Assembly (NCBI GenBank): GCA_003551455.1 | Contig: PUMR01000018.1 | Location: 1 to 16,416, forward strand | Direction of reading: 5' to 3' | Source: Mollicutes bacterium | GTDB lineage: Bacteria > Bacillota_I > Bacilli_A > Izemoplasmatales > Izemoplasmataceae | Length of the DNA stretch: 16,416 nucleotides | In this document: positions 9,082 to 16,186 of the stretch, one piece after another | How positions within the stretch are numbered: position 1 is the first letter of the stretch | Layout: every line of letters begins with the position of its first letter | The notes under the pieces: generated by a model | Database searches by the model: none | What the model saw: the letters and a program-made list of their open reading frames with translations, nothing else | What the model was told of the DNA's origin: nothing | Translations under genes and position numbers: made by a program

Positions 9082-9094
9082 GATGGAATCCATC
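9082..9094. repeat. 13-bp dyad in the glm leader
   Basis: GATGGA-A-TCCATC is a perfect inverted repeat with 6-bp arms and one central base, starting 44 bp upstream of the glmS ATG. The central base is too short for a full RNA hairpin loop, so a protein-binding dyad is the simpler reading. No known operator is recognised. Confidence 0.3.
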
Positions 9095-9101
9095 CCTGGT
9101 T

Positions 9102-9194
9102 TCACGGTCGGTAAAAGACGTTCAACACGGCAACAAAGCCGTCTGACGCAATTGGCCGATGTAGATGAACGGTCCTGGAGTCCTTCGTTTTCAT
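9102..9194 (-). CDS. Possible 30-residue leader ORF upstream of glmS
   Basis: Inside the predicted 5' leader an ATG at 9194 opens a 30-codon frame ending in TGA at 9104-9102. A GAGGG motif ends 8 nt before the ATG. The peptide has no run of one amino acid that would suggest classical attenuation. It carries a few His, Arg and aromatic residues and ends NVFYRP. It could be a translated leader that affects glmS expression, or chance. Only conservation in related genomes would distinguish these. Confidence 0.22.
   Translation of the reverse strand: MKTKDSRTVHLHRPIASDGFVAVLNVFYRP
9127..9142 (-). other. Small stem-loop in the glm leader
   Basis: ACGGC and GCCGT (5-bp arms) flank a 6-base loop within the leader transcript. 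There is no U-run directly after it, so it is not an intrinsic terminator. It may be a minor structural element or chance. Confidence 0.25.
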
Positions 9195-9223
9195 CGCTGG
9201 AACCCTCGATTTCACCGTTGTTT

Positions 9224-9237
9224 TGTAAACGCTTTCC
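9224..9237 (-). promoter_or_regulatory. CcpA cre box at the glm operon transcription start
   Basis: The minus strand reads GGAAAGCGTTTACA. This matches the cre consensus TGWNANCGNTNWCA at every defined position except the first T. It begins 9 bp downstream of the -10 hexamer, so it covers the expected +1 region, where bound CcpA blocks transcription. This predicts carbon catabolite repression of glutamate fermentation. Confidence 0.65.
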
Positions 9238-9245
9238 ACATTTTC

Positions 9246-9273
9246 ATTATACGCTGATTTGCGTGAAAATCAA
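9246..9273 (-). promoter_or_regulatory. Sigma-A-type promoter of the glm-mal-cit operon
   Basis: On the minus strand TTGATT (9273-9268) and a perfect TATAAT (9251-9246) are separated by 16 bp. Transcription should start near 9239, giving a leader of about 200 nt before glmS. No other good promoter is seen between here and the glmS start. Confidence 0.7.
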
Positions 9274-9312
9274 TACGTGAAGCGGATAAATTTCAATTTT
9301 TTCCACCTTCTG

Positions 9313-9346
9313 AAAAGAAAAAAAGAGTGTCGCCACGGCGACACTC
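9313..9346 (-). terminator. Intrinsic terminator after the lemA-like gene
   Basis: On the minus strand a perfect 10-bp stem, GAGTGTCGCC with GGCGACACTC around a 2-base centre (more likely 9 bp with a 4-base loop in RNA), is followed by TTTTTTTCTTTT. It begins immediately after the stop codon of the upstream gene. It separates the pgpA unit from the glm operon. No T-run follows on the plus strand, so it works in one direction. Confidence 0.92.
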
Positions 9347-9829
9347 TCAACCGAAGTATTCCTTTTCTTCGAAGCCCATTCGTCTGGCGAAGAGACGCAT
9401 GGGGAACATCATGATGAACCGGTTGTAATAGAGCACTTTGGAGTTGTATTTGAGGCGGAGGTTCTGCAGTTCCTCGAATCTCTCCTTCAAATCGGCGTGA
9501 TGCTTGATGTTCTCTTCGTCGAGGCTGACATAGAGAGTCTGCAGCGCCTTGAACAAGGCCTGGCGTTCTTCGAGGCCCAAGGTCTTCTTCTCGGCGGCGC
9601 CGTCTTCGGTGAACTCTTTCATGATCCCGAGGTCTTCAAAGATGTCGAAAGTCTCGGCATGGTGGGCGAACGACCGCGCGGTGTCGAAGAGCTTCCTGTG
9701 GAAAGCGACCTCGTGGCGGCTCACTTCCTGCCAGAGCTTGAACATCCGGTTCCGGCGGTTGATGATCACGAAAACGACAATCCCTGCGAGGACGAGGATG
9801 ATGATGATGTCGGAAAGATACGGCAGCAT
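9347..9829 (-). CDS. LemA-family single-pass membrane protein
   Basis: The protein has 160 aa. Residues about 5-24 form one hydrophobic helix (IIIILVLAGIVVFVII) followed by the positive stretch NRRNR, so the N-terminus is probably outside and the rest cytoplasmic. The remainder is helical and charged. The C-terminal block from about 126, KYNSKVLYYNRFIMMFPMRLFA then GF and EYF, matches the LemA signature (YN..I..FP...A...GF). LemA proteins are widespread; their biochemical role is not settled. The ATG is preceded by GGGGAGGG, and the gene starts 14 nt after the end of the HD-GYP-like gene, so the two are cotranscribed. The stop codon abuts the terminator. Family assignment is by motif only. 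Confidence 0.75.
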   Translation of the reverse strand: MLPYLSDIIIILVLAGIVVFVIINRRNRMFKLWQEVSRHEVAFHRKLFDTARSFAHHAETFDIFEDLGIMKEFTEDGAAEKKTLGLEERQALFKALQTLYVSLDEENIKHHADLKERFEELQNLRLKYNSKVLYYNRFIMMFPMRLFARRMGFEEKEYFG

Positions 9830-9842
9830 GTTCCCTCCCCCT

Positions 9843-11402
9843 TCAGGCGAGTTTCTGCTGGAAGCGCTGGTAGTAGTTCTCGAACTCGCCGCTGTATTTC
9901 ATGAAGCGGTCGAGGATGTAGGGCTCGAAATATTCCTTGAACTCCATCTCCAAAAGTTCGAGGACGCGTTTGTGGTTGAGCGCGGTCTTGTAGTTCCGCG
10001 GTTGGCGAAGGACCTCGTAGAGTTCCGCGAGCAGGATGATCTGCCCCTCCTGGGTGCGCTGGATCCGTTTCATGCGCTCGATGAAGGATTTGTCCGCCGT
10101 CTTCTCGAAGTGGGCGCGGACGATGTCCTCGCTCTTTTGTTTGAGTTGCAGGCGCTTGATGATGACACTGCCGAGGATCGTCTTGTCGCGGATGACCTGG
10201 TAGTCCTTCTCGTCGAGGACTTCTTTGTTCTCGTATTCGATGATGGAAAGGTCCTTCAGCCGGTCGATATGGATTTTCGAGTATTCGTAGATCTCCGTGC
10301 ATACGCTCGGAGAGAGGCCGAGCACGTTGCCGAGGCGGCTCGCGATCTCGGCGATCCGTTTCGCCGCGTGGCGGTCGGCTTCCTCGGTGTTCACGTTGAA
10401 GACGCTGATGACATCGAAGACGTCGCCGACGACGGCTTTGAAGTCGCTTTCCATGTCGCGGCGCTTCAAAAGCTCCTCTTTGCGCTTGTTGTTCATCATC
10501 TCGCCGATGGCGACCGACGAATAGAGGGCGATGTAGAAAGTGATGAGCACCAGGGTGCGGAGCACGATGTCGATGGAGACATACCTGTTTGTGACGATGA
10601 GATAGTCCCAGAGCTCCTGGATGGAACCGGCATGTTCATACAGCGGATACATGATCGTCACATGGATGATCGTCATGAACACGATCACCCACTTGAAAAG
10701 CACCCGGAGCAAGGTCGCGTCCTGATAGAGGGCGACGACGACGAGGGCGAAATAGATGAGGACGTATCCCGCCTGGGTGATGGAGAAGACCTCCATCTCC
10801 CCGCCTTCGCCCACGCCCACCCGGAGCTTGATATAGACACCGAAGGAGGCGAGGATGATGTAGACGGAAGCGATATACATCGCCATCCGTTGTTTGAGGA
10901 GGGTGCGCGGGCGTTCGCGGATGATCCGTTTCAAAGAGGTGTTGATCGCGAACATGAGGATACCGAAACCGAAGATGACGATGTAGTTCGGGTCCTCGGT
11001 GCCGATGAGGACGAAGATCAAGAACACGACGTTCGTCACGATGAGGATGTTCTTGATGATGCGGTTCCTTCTGTAGAGGACGCTCTTCTCGTCGAGGATG
11101 TCCACCCCGGCCTCGAGATGGAACTTCTCGGTCAGTTTCCGGACGATGAGCTTGTAGATGATGCGCATCCGTTGCCGGATTTTGGAGGGTTTCTTGGTGG
11201 ATTTCCCGGGTTCTTTCTTCTTCGAATAACTCTTGATGCGCTCCACGGCATTCTTAAAGAACATGGCGACCCTGTCCAGCCGGGTCGTTCTTGCCGGGTC
11301 TTCGCCCTGCTGGATGTTCTCCACGTATTCCTTCAGTTCATCGGGATCCTTGTCATCCGCCTTCTTGAAAAAATCTTCGAGGTCCTTCTCATGTTTCGGC
11401 AT
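9843..11402 (-). CDS. Six-helix membrane protein with degenerate HD-GYP-like C-terminal domain
   Basis: This 519-aa protein has a charged, Lys-rich N-terminal ~110 residues. Six likely membrane helices follow at about 116-134, 139-155, 174-191, 210-226, 234-252 and 280-299, then a cytoplasmic C-terminal domain. From about 325 this domain follows the layout of HD-GYP phosphodiesterases: H345 in ADRHAAKRIAEIA, then LGLS, then KIHIDRLKDL where active enzymes have LHDIGKI. After AHFEK (H431) the HHE and GYP motifs are missing. The tail ILLAELYEVLRQPRNYKTAL and YFEPYILDRF matches the usual end of the domain. So the fold is probably kept but cyclic-di-GMP hydrolysis is doubtful. It may be a sensor or scaffold. 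The ATG at 11402 has only a weak binding site (GGAT), 22 nt after pgpA. No known gene name is recognised. Confidence 0.75.
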   Translation of the reverse strand: MPKHEKDLEDFFKKADDKDPDELKEYVENIQQGEDPARTTRLDRVAMFFKNAVERIKSYSKKKEPGKSTKKPSKIRQRMRIIYKLIVRKLTEKFHLEAGVDILDEKSVLYRRNRIIKNILIVTNVVFLIFVLIGTEDPNYIVIFGFGILMFAINTSLKRIIRERPRTLLKQRMAMYIASVYIILASFGVYIKLRVGVGEGGEMEVFSITQAGYVLIYFALVVVALYQDATLLRVLFKWVIVFMTIIHVTIMYPLYEHAGSIQELWDYLIVTNRYVSIDIVLRTLVLITFYIALYSSVAIGEMMNNKRKEELLKRRDMESDFKAVVGDVFDVISVFNVNTEEADRHAAKRIAEIASRLGNVLGLSPSVCTEIYEYSKIHIDRLKDLSIIEYENKEVLDEKDYQVIRDKTILGSVIIKRLQLKQKSEDIVRAHFEKTADKSFIERMKRIQRTQEGQIILLAELYEVLRQPRNYKTALNHKRVLELLEMEFKEYFEPYILDRFMKYSGEFENYYQRFQQKLA

Positions 11403-11424
11403 ACGATCACATCCAGCCGGATTC

Positions 11425-11988
11425 TCAAATGTCGAAGTCGAGCTTTATCTCTTTGTAACGGGGGTCTTTTTGCGCTTCGTTCTCGTTGAAGATCTGGGCT
11501 ACGCGGGTGCTCGCGGCGGCGGCGATGGCGCCGACGACGTCGTCGAGGAAGGTGTGGCAGACCTCGTCGTCCTCTTTGCCGACCTTGTTGAGTCTGCCGA
11601 CGATGGCGGGCTTGTTGACGTCGATGTCGCCGAAGTTGGTTTTGCCGATGGTGCCATAGATGCCGGCGAGTTCCAGACCGAAGAGCTCGTCGATGCCGAA
11701 GAGTCCGAGGTCGTCGTTCAGGATGGTCCTGAGCGGCTCCCTGATTCTGCCCTCCTCGGTCAAGCGGTCGATTTCGGCGCCGAGTTGGAGGATGTGGAAG
11801 GTGTCGCGCAAGGAGAGGATCTTCTCCACGGAATCCATGCAATCCTGCCGGCTCACCTCGTCGGTCCATTTGGATTGCTGGGCGTGGGCCACTTCGGCGA
11901 TTTCTTCGACGCTGATGCCGCGTTCTTCGAGTGTCTCGACATTCATCCTGAGCATCTCCGAACGGCTGAAAAGGGCACGGGGTTTCAT
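11425..11988 (-). CDS. pgpA: Phosphatidylglycerophosphatase A (YutG type)
   Basis: The enzyme dephosphorylates phosphatidylglycerol phosphate to phosphatidylglycerol (EC 3.1.3.27). At 187 aa it resembles Bacillus subtilis YutG, which has an N-terminal extension and no obvious strong membrane helices. Key block: CHTFLDDVVGAIAAAAS at 144-160 with the paired aspartates D149/D150. LFGIDELFGLELAGIYGTIG at about 96-115 and the N-terminal LEERGISVEEIAEVAH also fit. The start at 11988 has GGAGG with a 7-nt spacer. The frame is open to a TTG at 12003, but that codon sits upstream of the binding site. It is the first gene of a three-gene unit with membrane proteins, which suits a lipid-related role. 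Confidence 0.88.
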   Translation of the reverse strand: MKPRALFSRSEMLRMNVETLEERGISVEEIAEVAHAQQSKWTDEVSRQDCMDSVEKILSLRDTFHILQLGAEIDRLTEEGRIREPLRTILNDDLGLFGIDELFGLELAGIYGTIGKTNFGDIDVNKPAIVGRLNKVGKEDDEVCHTFLDDVVGAIAAAASTRVAQIFNENEAQKDPRYKEIKLDFDI

Positions 11989-12036
11989 AGCGTTTCCTCC
12001 CAATAGAGAATGTGTTCCTTCGTTTCCTTTCTCCCC

Positions 12037-12065
12037 ATTATAGCATTTTTTCTAGGCAAAGGGAA
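12037..12065 (-). promoter_or_regulatory. Extended -10 promoter of the pgpA unit
   Basis: On the minus strand TGC directly precedes a perfect TATAAT (12042-12037). A weak -35, TTCCCT (12065-12060), stands 17 bp upstream. It lies between the fmt stop and pgpA, with a leader of about 40 nt. Confidence 0.65.
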
Positions 12066-12069
12066 ACCA

Positions 12070-13020
12070 TCAATCATTGTCGGAGGGCTTTTCTCCGCCG
12101 AGAACGAGGCCCTCTTCGAAAAGTTTCCGTCCCGCGCCCCGCAAGAAGGGGGCGATATCCATGGGGCGCTTGCCGGCAAGCTGCACGTGGCGCAGGGAAA
12201 GGGCGCCTTCACCGCAGGCCACGACAACCTCGCTTTCACTGTGGGTGACGACCGTCCCCGGGGTGGCGACGGCCTCTCCGACACAGTCGGCGGCGAGCAC
12301 CTTCAGCATCCGCCCCCGGACGAAGGTGCGCAAACCGGGAGCGGGGGCGAAAGCCCGGATCTTTCTTTCCAGCTTCTCCGCCGGCAGGGAGAAGTCGATC
12401 CGCTCTTCACCGCGTGTCAGTCTCTTCGCCCAGGTGGCGGCGCTTTCGTCCTGTTCGCGGGGTTCGAGGCCGGCTTTCGCGATTTTTCCCATCGTCTCGA
12501 CGAGGAAGTCCGGGCCTTCGTCCATGAGCTTGGCCGTGAGACTCCCTCTGGTCTCGGATGCGGCGATGGGGACCTCTCTTTGGGTGAACACGGGTCCGGC
12601 GTCCATCTTGTCGACCATCCGCATGACCGATAGTCCCGTCATTCCGTGTCCCTTTTCGATGGCGCGCGTGATGGGGGCCGCCCCGCGAAGAGCGGGAAGG
12701 AGACTCGCATGGACGTTCAGGCTCTCTTTTTCCGGAGCGTCCAAGAGGATGGGCGGCACCTTCTTCCCATAGGCCACGGTGACGAGGAAATCGAACCGCT
12801 CGGAACAAATCTCCGCGGCGATGTCGCGCGGGTCCTCCGGGCAGGAGGTCGCAATGCCCAAGTCGCGGGACCGCTCGGCGACGGGGCAGGGCATCATCAA
12901 CTTGCCCCGCCCGCGGGGGCGGTCGGGGGCGGTGACGACACGTATCACTTCATGATCCTCGACGAGCTTTTCCAGGAAGGGTACGGCGAAAGCACTCGTA
13001 CCCATGAACACGATACGCAT
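12070..13020 (-). CDS. fmt: Methionyl-tRNA formyltransferase
   Basis: The enzyme transfers the formyl group of 10-formyl-tetrahydrofolate to Met-tRNAfMet for translation initiation (EC 2.1.2.9). Its 316 aa match the usual length (E. coli 315). Catalytic residues N102 and H104 (SLNVHASLLPALRGAAPI) and D140 (VDKMDAGPV) are in place, and the N-terminus MRIVFMGTSAFAVPFLE is typical. The ATG at 13020 has AAGGAGG with an 8-nt spacer. The frame extends upstream to 13122, but that part overlaps priA and is not conserved in kind. The gene begins 14 nt after priA ends. The usual neighbour def (peptide deformylase) is not between them. Confidence 0.96.
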   Translation of the reverse strand: MRIVFMGTSAFAVPFLEKLVEDHEVIRVVTAPDRPRGRGKLMMPCPVAERSRDLGIATSCPEDPRDIAAEICSERFDFLVTVAYGKKVPPILLDAPEKESLNVHASLLPALRGAAPITRAIEKGHGMTGLSVMRMVDKMDAGPVFTQREVPIAASETRGSLTAKLMDEGPDFLVETMGKIAKAGLEPREQDESAATWAKRLTRGEERIDFSLPAEKLERKIRAFAPAPGLRTFVRGRMLKVLAADCVGEAVATPGTVVTHSESEVVVACGEGALSLRHVQLAGKRPMDIAPFLRGAGRKLFEEGLVLGGEKPSDND

Positions 13021-13034
13021 GGCGTGTGCCTCCT

Positions 13035-15371
13035 TCAGAAGCTTCTCGGGTAGTGGTCCAAAGACATCTCGACGCCTTGTCGGGCGAAATCGTCGGCAAG
13101 CCCAGAAAGGGCTTGGAGACAATCGGACTCGAAATGGTGGCGCAAAAGGAGCTGGTAGCGCTTCTTGCCGCCCACGAAGGCGAGCGGGGGCCGGGAGGGG
13201 CCGAGTACCTCGGCGGATGTCTCCGCTCGCAAGTGTTTGATGGCGCGAAGCGCCGCCCGATAGGCCTCACGGTCGTCACCGTGGGTGAGGACGAGTTGGG
13301 AAAGGTGTACGAACGGGGGCACTCTGACCTTCTGGCGATAATGGATCTCCCGCTCGTAGAACTGTGCATAGTCCCCCTGCTCGACGAAAGCGAGGACGGG
13401 ATGGTCGAGAGAATAGGCCTGGATGACGACTTCCCCCCGCGTCCGCCGCCGGCCGCTCCGGCCGGCGATCTGGCTCAAGAGATAGAAGGTCTCGCTCTCG
13501 GCATAGAAGTCCGGCACAAAAAGGCCGAGGTCGGCCGAGAGCACCCCGACGAGGGTGACCCGGTCGAAGTCGAGGCCTTTGGCGATCATCTGCGTGCCGA
13601 CGAGGATGTCCCCTTCGGTCTCGAAAGTGTGGAGGATGCGTTCATGGGCGTCCTTGCGCCTCGTGGTGTCTTTGTCCATGCGGATGGTGCAGGCCGCGGG
13701 GAAGGCCGCCGCGACCAACTCTTCGGCCTTTTCGGTGCCGAGGCCCATGAAACGGATGTGACGGCTCCGACAAGCGGGGCATCGTTCGGGAGCCGGGGTC
13801 TTCTTTTCGCAATGATGACAGACGAGGGTGTTATCCCGCTTGTGGTAGGTCATGCTGATGTGGCAGTTCTCACAACGGACGACATGACCGCAACTCCGGC
13901 AGAGCACGAACCGGGCGTGACCGCGCCGGTTGATGAGAAGCAGGGCCTGCTCGTTCGCTTCCAGACGCTTCTTTATGGCGTCGGTGAGCGTTTGGGAAAA
14001 GATCGAGGTGTTGCCCTTGCGGAACTCGGCTTTCATGTCGACGAGGGTGATGTCCGGAGGGTTCCCGCCCAGAGGGCGCTCTTGCAGGTCGAGTCTTTTT
14101 GCCGTCCCCGTCGTTGTGCGATGATATGTCTCCACCGAAGGGGTGGCGCTCCCGAGAACGAGGGGCGCGCCATGTTCCTTCGCGCGCATTCTCGCCACCT
14201 CGCGGGCGTCATAGGGGGGGTTCTCCGTCTGGATGTAGGAATCGCTCTGCTCCTCGTCGACGACGATGAGTCCGATATCTTGCAAAGGAGCGAAGATGGC
14301 GCTCCTCGCCCCGACGACGATTCGCGCTTCGCCGCGTTTCATGCGCCGCCATTCGTCGTAGGCCTCACCGACTGAAAGGCCGCTGTGATAGATGGCGACC
14401 GTCTCGCCGAGGCGGGCCTTGAAGCGGGCGGTGATCTTGGGCGTGAGACTGATCTCGGGCAAGAGCACGATGGCCGCTTCGCCGCGGGCGAGCACCGCTT
14501 CGACCAGAGCGAGATAGATTTCCGTCTTCCCGCTGGCGATGACGCCGTGGAGGAGGAACTCTTCGTTCTTGCCGAAAGCGCTCGACACTCGGTCGCACAC
14601 CGCTTGCTGGGCGGTGGTGAGGACGACGTCCTTGTCGGCGAGGTCATAGATGTGGGCGATCTCGCGATAGCGCTCGCGGGAGATGACGCGGACGATCCCC
14701 TTTTCAAGGAGACTCCGCAAGGGCCCCGGAGAAGACGTGGCCTCTTCGAGGAGCCGTTTTTTCGCCACGGGTTCTCCGTGACGCTTCAACACCTCGACGA
14801 GGGCTTTTTGTTTTTCGCCCCGGGGTGTGTCTTCTTCCACGAGTTCGATATAGTCGGTCGTTTGCGGCTTTTCGGCTTGGCGCAGCTCGAAGCGGTCCTC
14901 GAGAAGGCCTTCTTCAAGAGCGCGAGCGACGAGAGCTTCCTCTTTGCGGACGGCGCCCGCGAAAGCGATCTCTTCTCCCTTTTCGAAGAAGGGGGCGAGC
15001 CCATCGGGGAGCGAAGCGCCCGCTCTCTTCCGCAGATAGCGTTTGCGACGCATGGAGAGCGCCCCCGGCAACATCGCCCGGAAATAGGCCGCGCGGGGGT
15101 AGAGATGGGTCTTGGCCAGGGTTTCAGCCAGCCGGATCTGCTCGGCGGTGAGGGAAGGGACCGCGTCCAGCACGGAGATGAGCGCCTTCACGTCCGCCAC
15201 ATCGGTATCCTCCTTCACGGCATGGACATAGCCCATGACGCGGCGGGGGCCGAAGGGGACTTCGACGCGCTTCCCGACCATGACACGGTGTTCATCGTCT
15301 TTGGGTATCTCGTAGTCGAACGCCTTGTCCAGGGCGCGATGGGGGATGTCGACGAGCACTTCGGCGATCAT
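13035..15371 (-). CDS. priA: Primosomal protein N' (replication restart helicase PriA)
   Basis: PriA recognises stalled forks and reloads the replisome through its 3'-5' helicase activity. The 778-aa protein has the N-terminal DNA-binding domain (start VLVDIPHRALDKAFDYEIP), Walker A GVIASGKT at 276-283, and a Walker B/DEAH-type box VVDEEQ at 370-375. Eight zinc-binding cysteines lie in four pairs at 491/494, 500/503, 518/521 and 531/534. The C-terminal helicase motifs are VGTQMIAKGLDF (591-602) and QIAGRSGR (634-641). Oddities are Q375 where most PriA have His (DEEH) and alanine instead of glycine in the usual GSGKT. The ATG has GAGGTG with a 5-nt spacer and follows the HAD gene by 9 nt. Confidence 0.96.
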   Translation of the reverse strand: MIAEVLVDIPHRALDKAFDYEIPKDDEHRVMVGKRVEVPFGPRRVMGYVHAVKEDTDVADVKALISVLDAVPSLTAEQIRLAETLAKTHLYPRAAYFRAMLPGALSMRRKRYLRKRAGASLPDGLAPFFEKGEEIAFAGAVRKEEALVARALEEGLLEDRFELRQAEKPQTTDYIELVEEDTPRGEKQKALVEVLKRHGEPVAKKRLLEEATSSPGPLRSLLEKGIVRVISRERYREIAHIYDLADKDVVLTTAQQAVCDRVSSAFGKNEEFLLHGVIASGKTEIYLALVEAVLARGEAAIVLLPEISLTPKITARFKARLGETVAIYHSGLSVGEAYDEWRRMKRGEARIVVGARSAIFAPLQDIGLIVVDEEQSDSYIQTENPPYDAREVARMRAKEHGAPLVLGSATPSVETYHRTTTGTAKRLDLQERPLGGNPPDITLVDMKAEFRKGNTSIFSQTLTDAIKKRLEANEQALLLINRRGHARFVLCRSCGHVVRCENCHISMTYHKRDNTLVCHHCEKKTPAPERCPACRSRHIRFMGLGTEKAEELVAAAFPAACTIRMDKDTTRRKDAHERILHTFETEGDILVGTQMIAKGLDFDRVTLVGVLSADLGLFVPDFYAESETFYLLSQIAGRSGRRRTRGEVVIQAYSLDHPVLAFVEQGDYAQFYEREIHYRQKVRVPPFVHLSQLVLTHGDDREAYRAALRAIKHLRAETSAEVLGPSRPPLAFVGGKKRYQLLLRHHFESDCLQALSGLADDFARQGVEMSLDHYPRSF

Positions 15372-15380
15372 GGTTTCACC

Positions 15381-16166
15381 TCAATCGAGGAATCCGTGCT
15401 TGTGGAGGGCTTTCGCGATGCCGTCATCGCTGAGCGGCGCCGTGATGTGGCGGGCGTGGCGTTTGACGGTGTCGCTCGCGTTCCCCATGGCGATGGAGTT
15501 GGGGATGCCGGCCAACATGCCGATGTCGTTGCCGGCGTCGCCGAAACAATAGGCCCTCTCTTTGGGGATGTCGAGTAGCTCCAGGGCTTTCTCGACCCCG
15601 CTTCCTTTGTCTTTTTCGGGATGGATGACATCGAAGCCGTCTTCGAGCCAGGCCACGAGGTCGTGGCGGGGGAGAAGGGCGGCCAGACGGGCATGTTCTT
15701 CTTTCGGGGCGATGGCCCACATCTGATAGACGTCGTTGTGCCGGTCGAAATCCTTGTCGGTGATGGGGAGGGGCAGACGCTGTCTCTCGAAACGCTCGAG
15801 GATGCTTGCGTCCGCATGGCTCACAGCATGGGTGTGCTTGCCGATGAACCCGTGACACAGCCCTTCACGAGAAAAGAGGGCCTTGATCCGGGCCACCTCT
15901 TCTTGCGGGAACGGGTCGTCGTGGACGATTTCGCCCCGGTGGAGGATGATCCTCCCGTTGATGGTCACGAAAACCGCGAAGAGGTCCGCGACCTCGTCGA
16001 TGACAGAAAGCATGTGATAGGCCCTTCCCGTGGCGACGGCGAGAATCGTGTCGCCTTTTTCGTGCACCTTCCGCAGCGCTTCAAGGGCGGAAGGCGGAAT
16101 CCGGTCGTAGAAAGGGTCGTAGAGAGTGTGGTCGATGTCGAAGAATATGATTCGTCGTTCGCTCAA
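15381..16166 (-). CDS. Cof-type HAD-superfamily phosphatase
   Basis: This is a class IIB HAD hydrolase of 261 aa, probably a cytoplasmic sugar-phosphate or nucleotide phosphatase; the substrate cannot be read from the sequence. Motif I FFDIDHT has nucleophile D10 and acid D12, motif II is ATGR at 45-48, motif III is the lysine in DKGSGV (186-191), and motif IV is FGDAGNDIGML from 208. The frame is open to a GTG at 16175, but that GTG lies within the AAGGTGAT binding site. The TTG at 16166 follows it with proper spacing and gives the usual short N-terminus before motif I. It is the first gene of the priA-fmt unit; no functional link to priA is apparent. Confidence 0.9.
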   Translation of the reverse strand: MSERRIIFFDIDHTLYDPFYDRIPPSALEALRKVHEKGDTILAVATGRAYHMLSVIDEVADLFAVFVTINGRIILHRGEIVHDDPFPQEEVARIKALFSREGLCHGFIGKHTHAVSHADASILERFERQRLPLPITDKDFDRHNDVYQMWAIAPKEEHARLAALLPRHDLVAWLEDGFDVIHPEKDKGSGVEKALELLDIPKERAYCFGDAGNDIGMLAGIPNSIAMGNASDTVKRHARHITAPLSDDGIAKALHKHGFLD

Positions 16167-16170
16167 AGCA

Positions 16171-16178
16171 ATCACCTT
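16171..16178 (-). promoter_or_regulatory. Ribosome binding site that points to a TTG start for the HAD gene
   Basis: AAGGTGAT on the minus strand matches the 3' part of the full anti-16S complement and ends 4 nt before the TTG at 16166. The in-frame GTG at 16175 is part of this site and so is unlikely to be the start. Confidence 0.6.
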
Positions 16179-16186
16179 CAGACAAA

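Noticed and set aside
9039..9239. Adenosylcobalamin riboswitch upstream of glutamate mutase
   Set aside because: It would be expected for a B12-dependent enzyme, but no B12-box-like sequence is present in the leader.
9252..9265. Inverted repeat ACGC-aaatca-GCGT between the -35 and -10 of the glm promoter
   Set aside because: The arms are only 4 bp and there is no match to a known operator, so it could easily be chance.
9080..9280. 66-codon plus-strand ORF in the glm leader region
   Set aside because: It has no ribosome binding site, runs across the minus-strand promoter and cre box, and its product resembles nothing I know.
9549..11489. 646-codon open frame on the plus strand opposite the membrane protein
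   Set aside because: Its composition (runs of Asp, Glu, His, Val) is typical of reverse-complement reading of a helical membrane protein. It has no binding site and no recognisable domain.
13026..15578. Two plus-strand frames of about 400-450 codons opposite priA
   Set aside because: They are antisense shadows; PriA has all its motifs on the minus strand.
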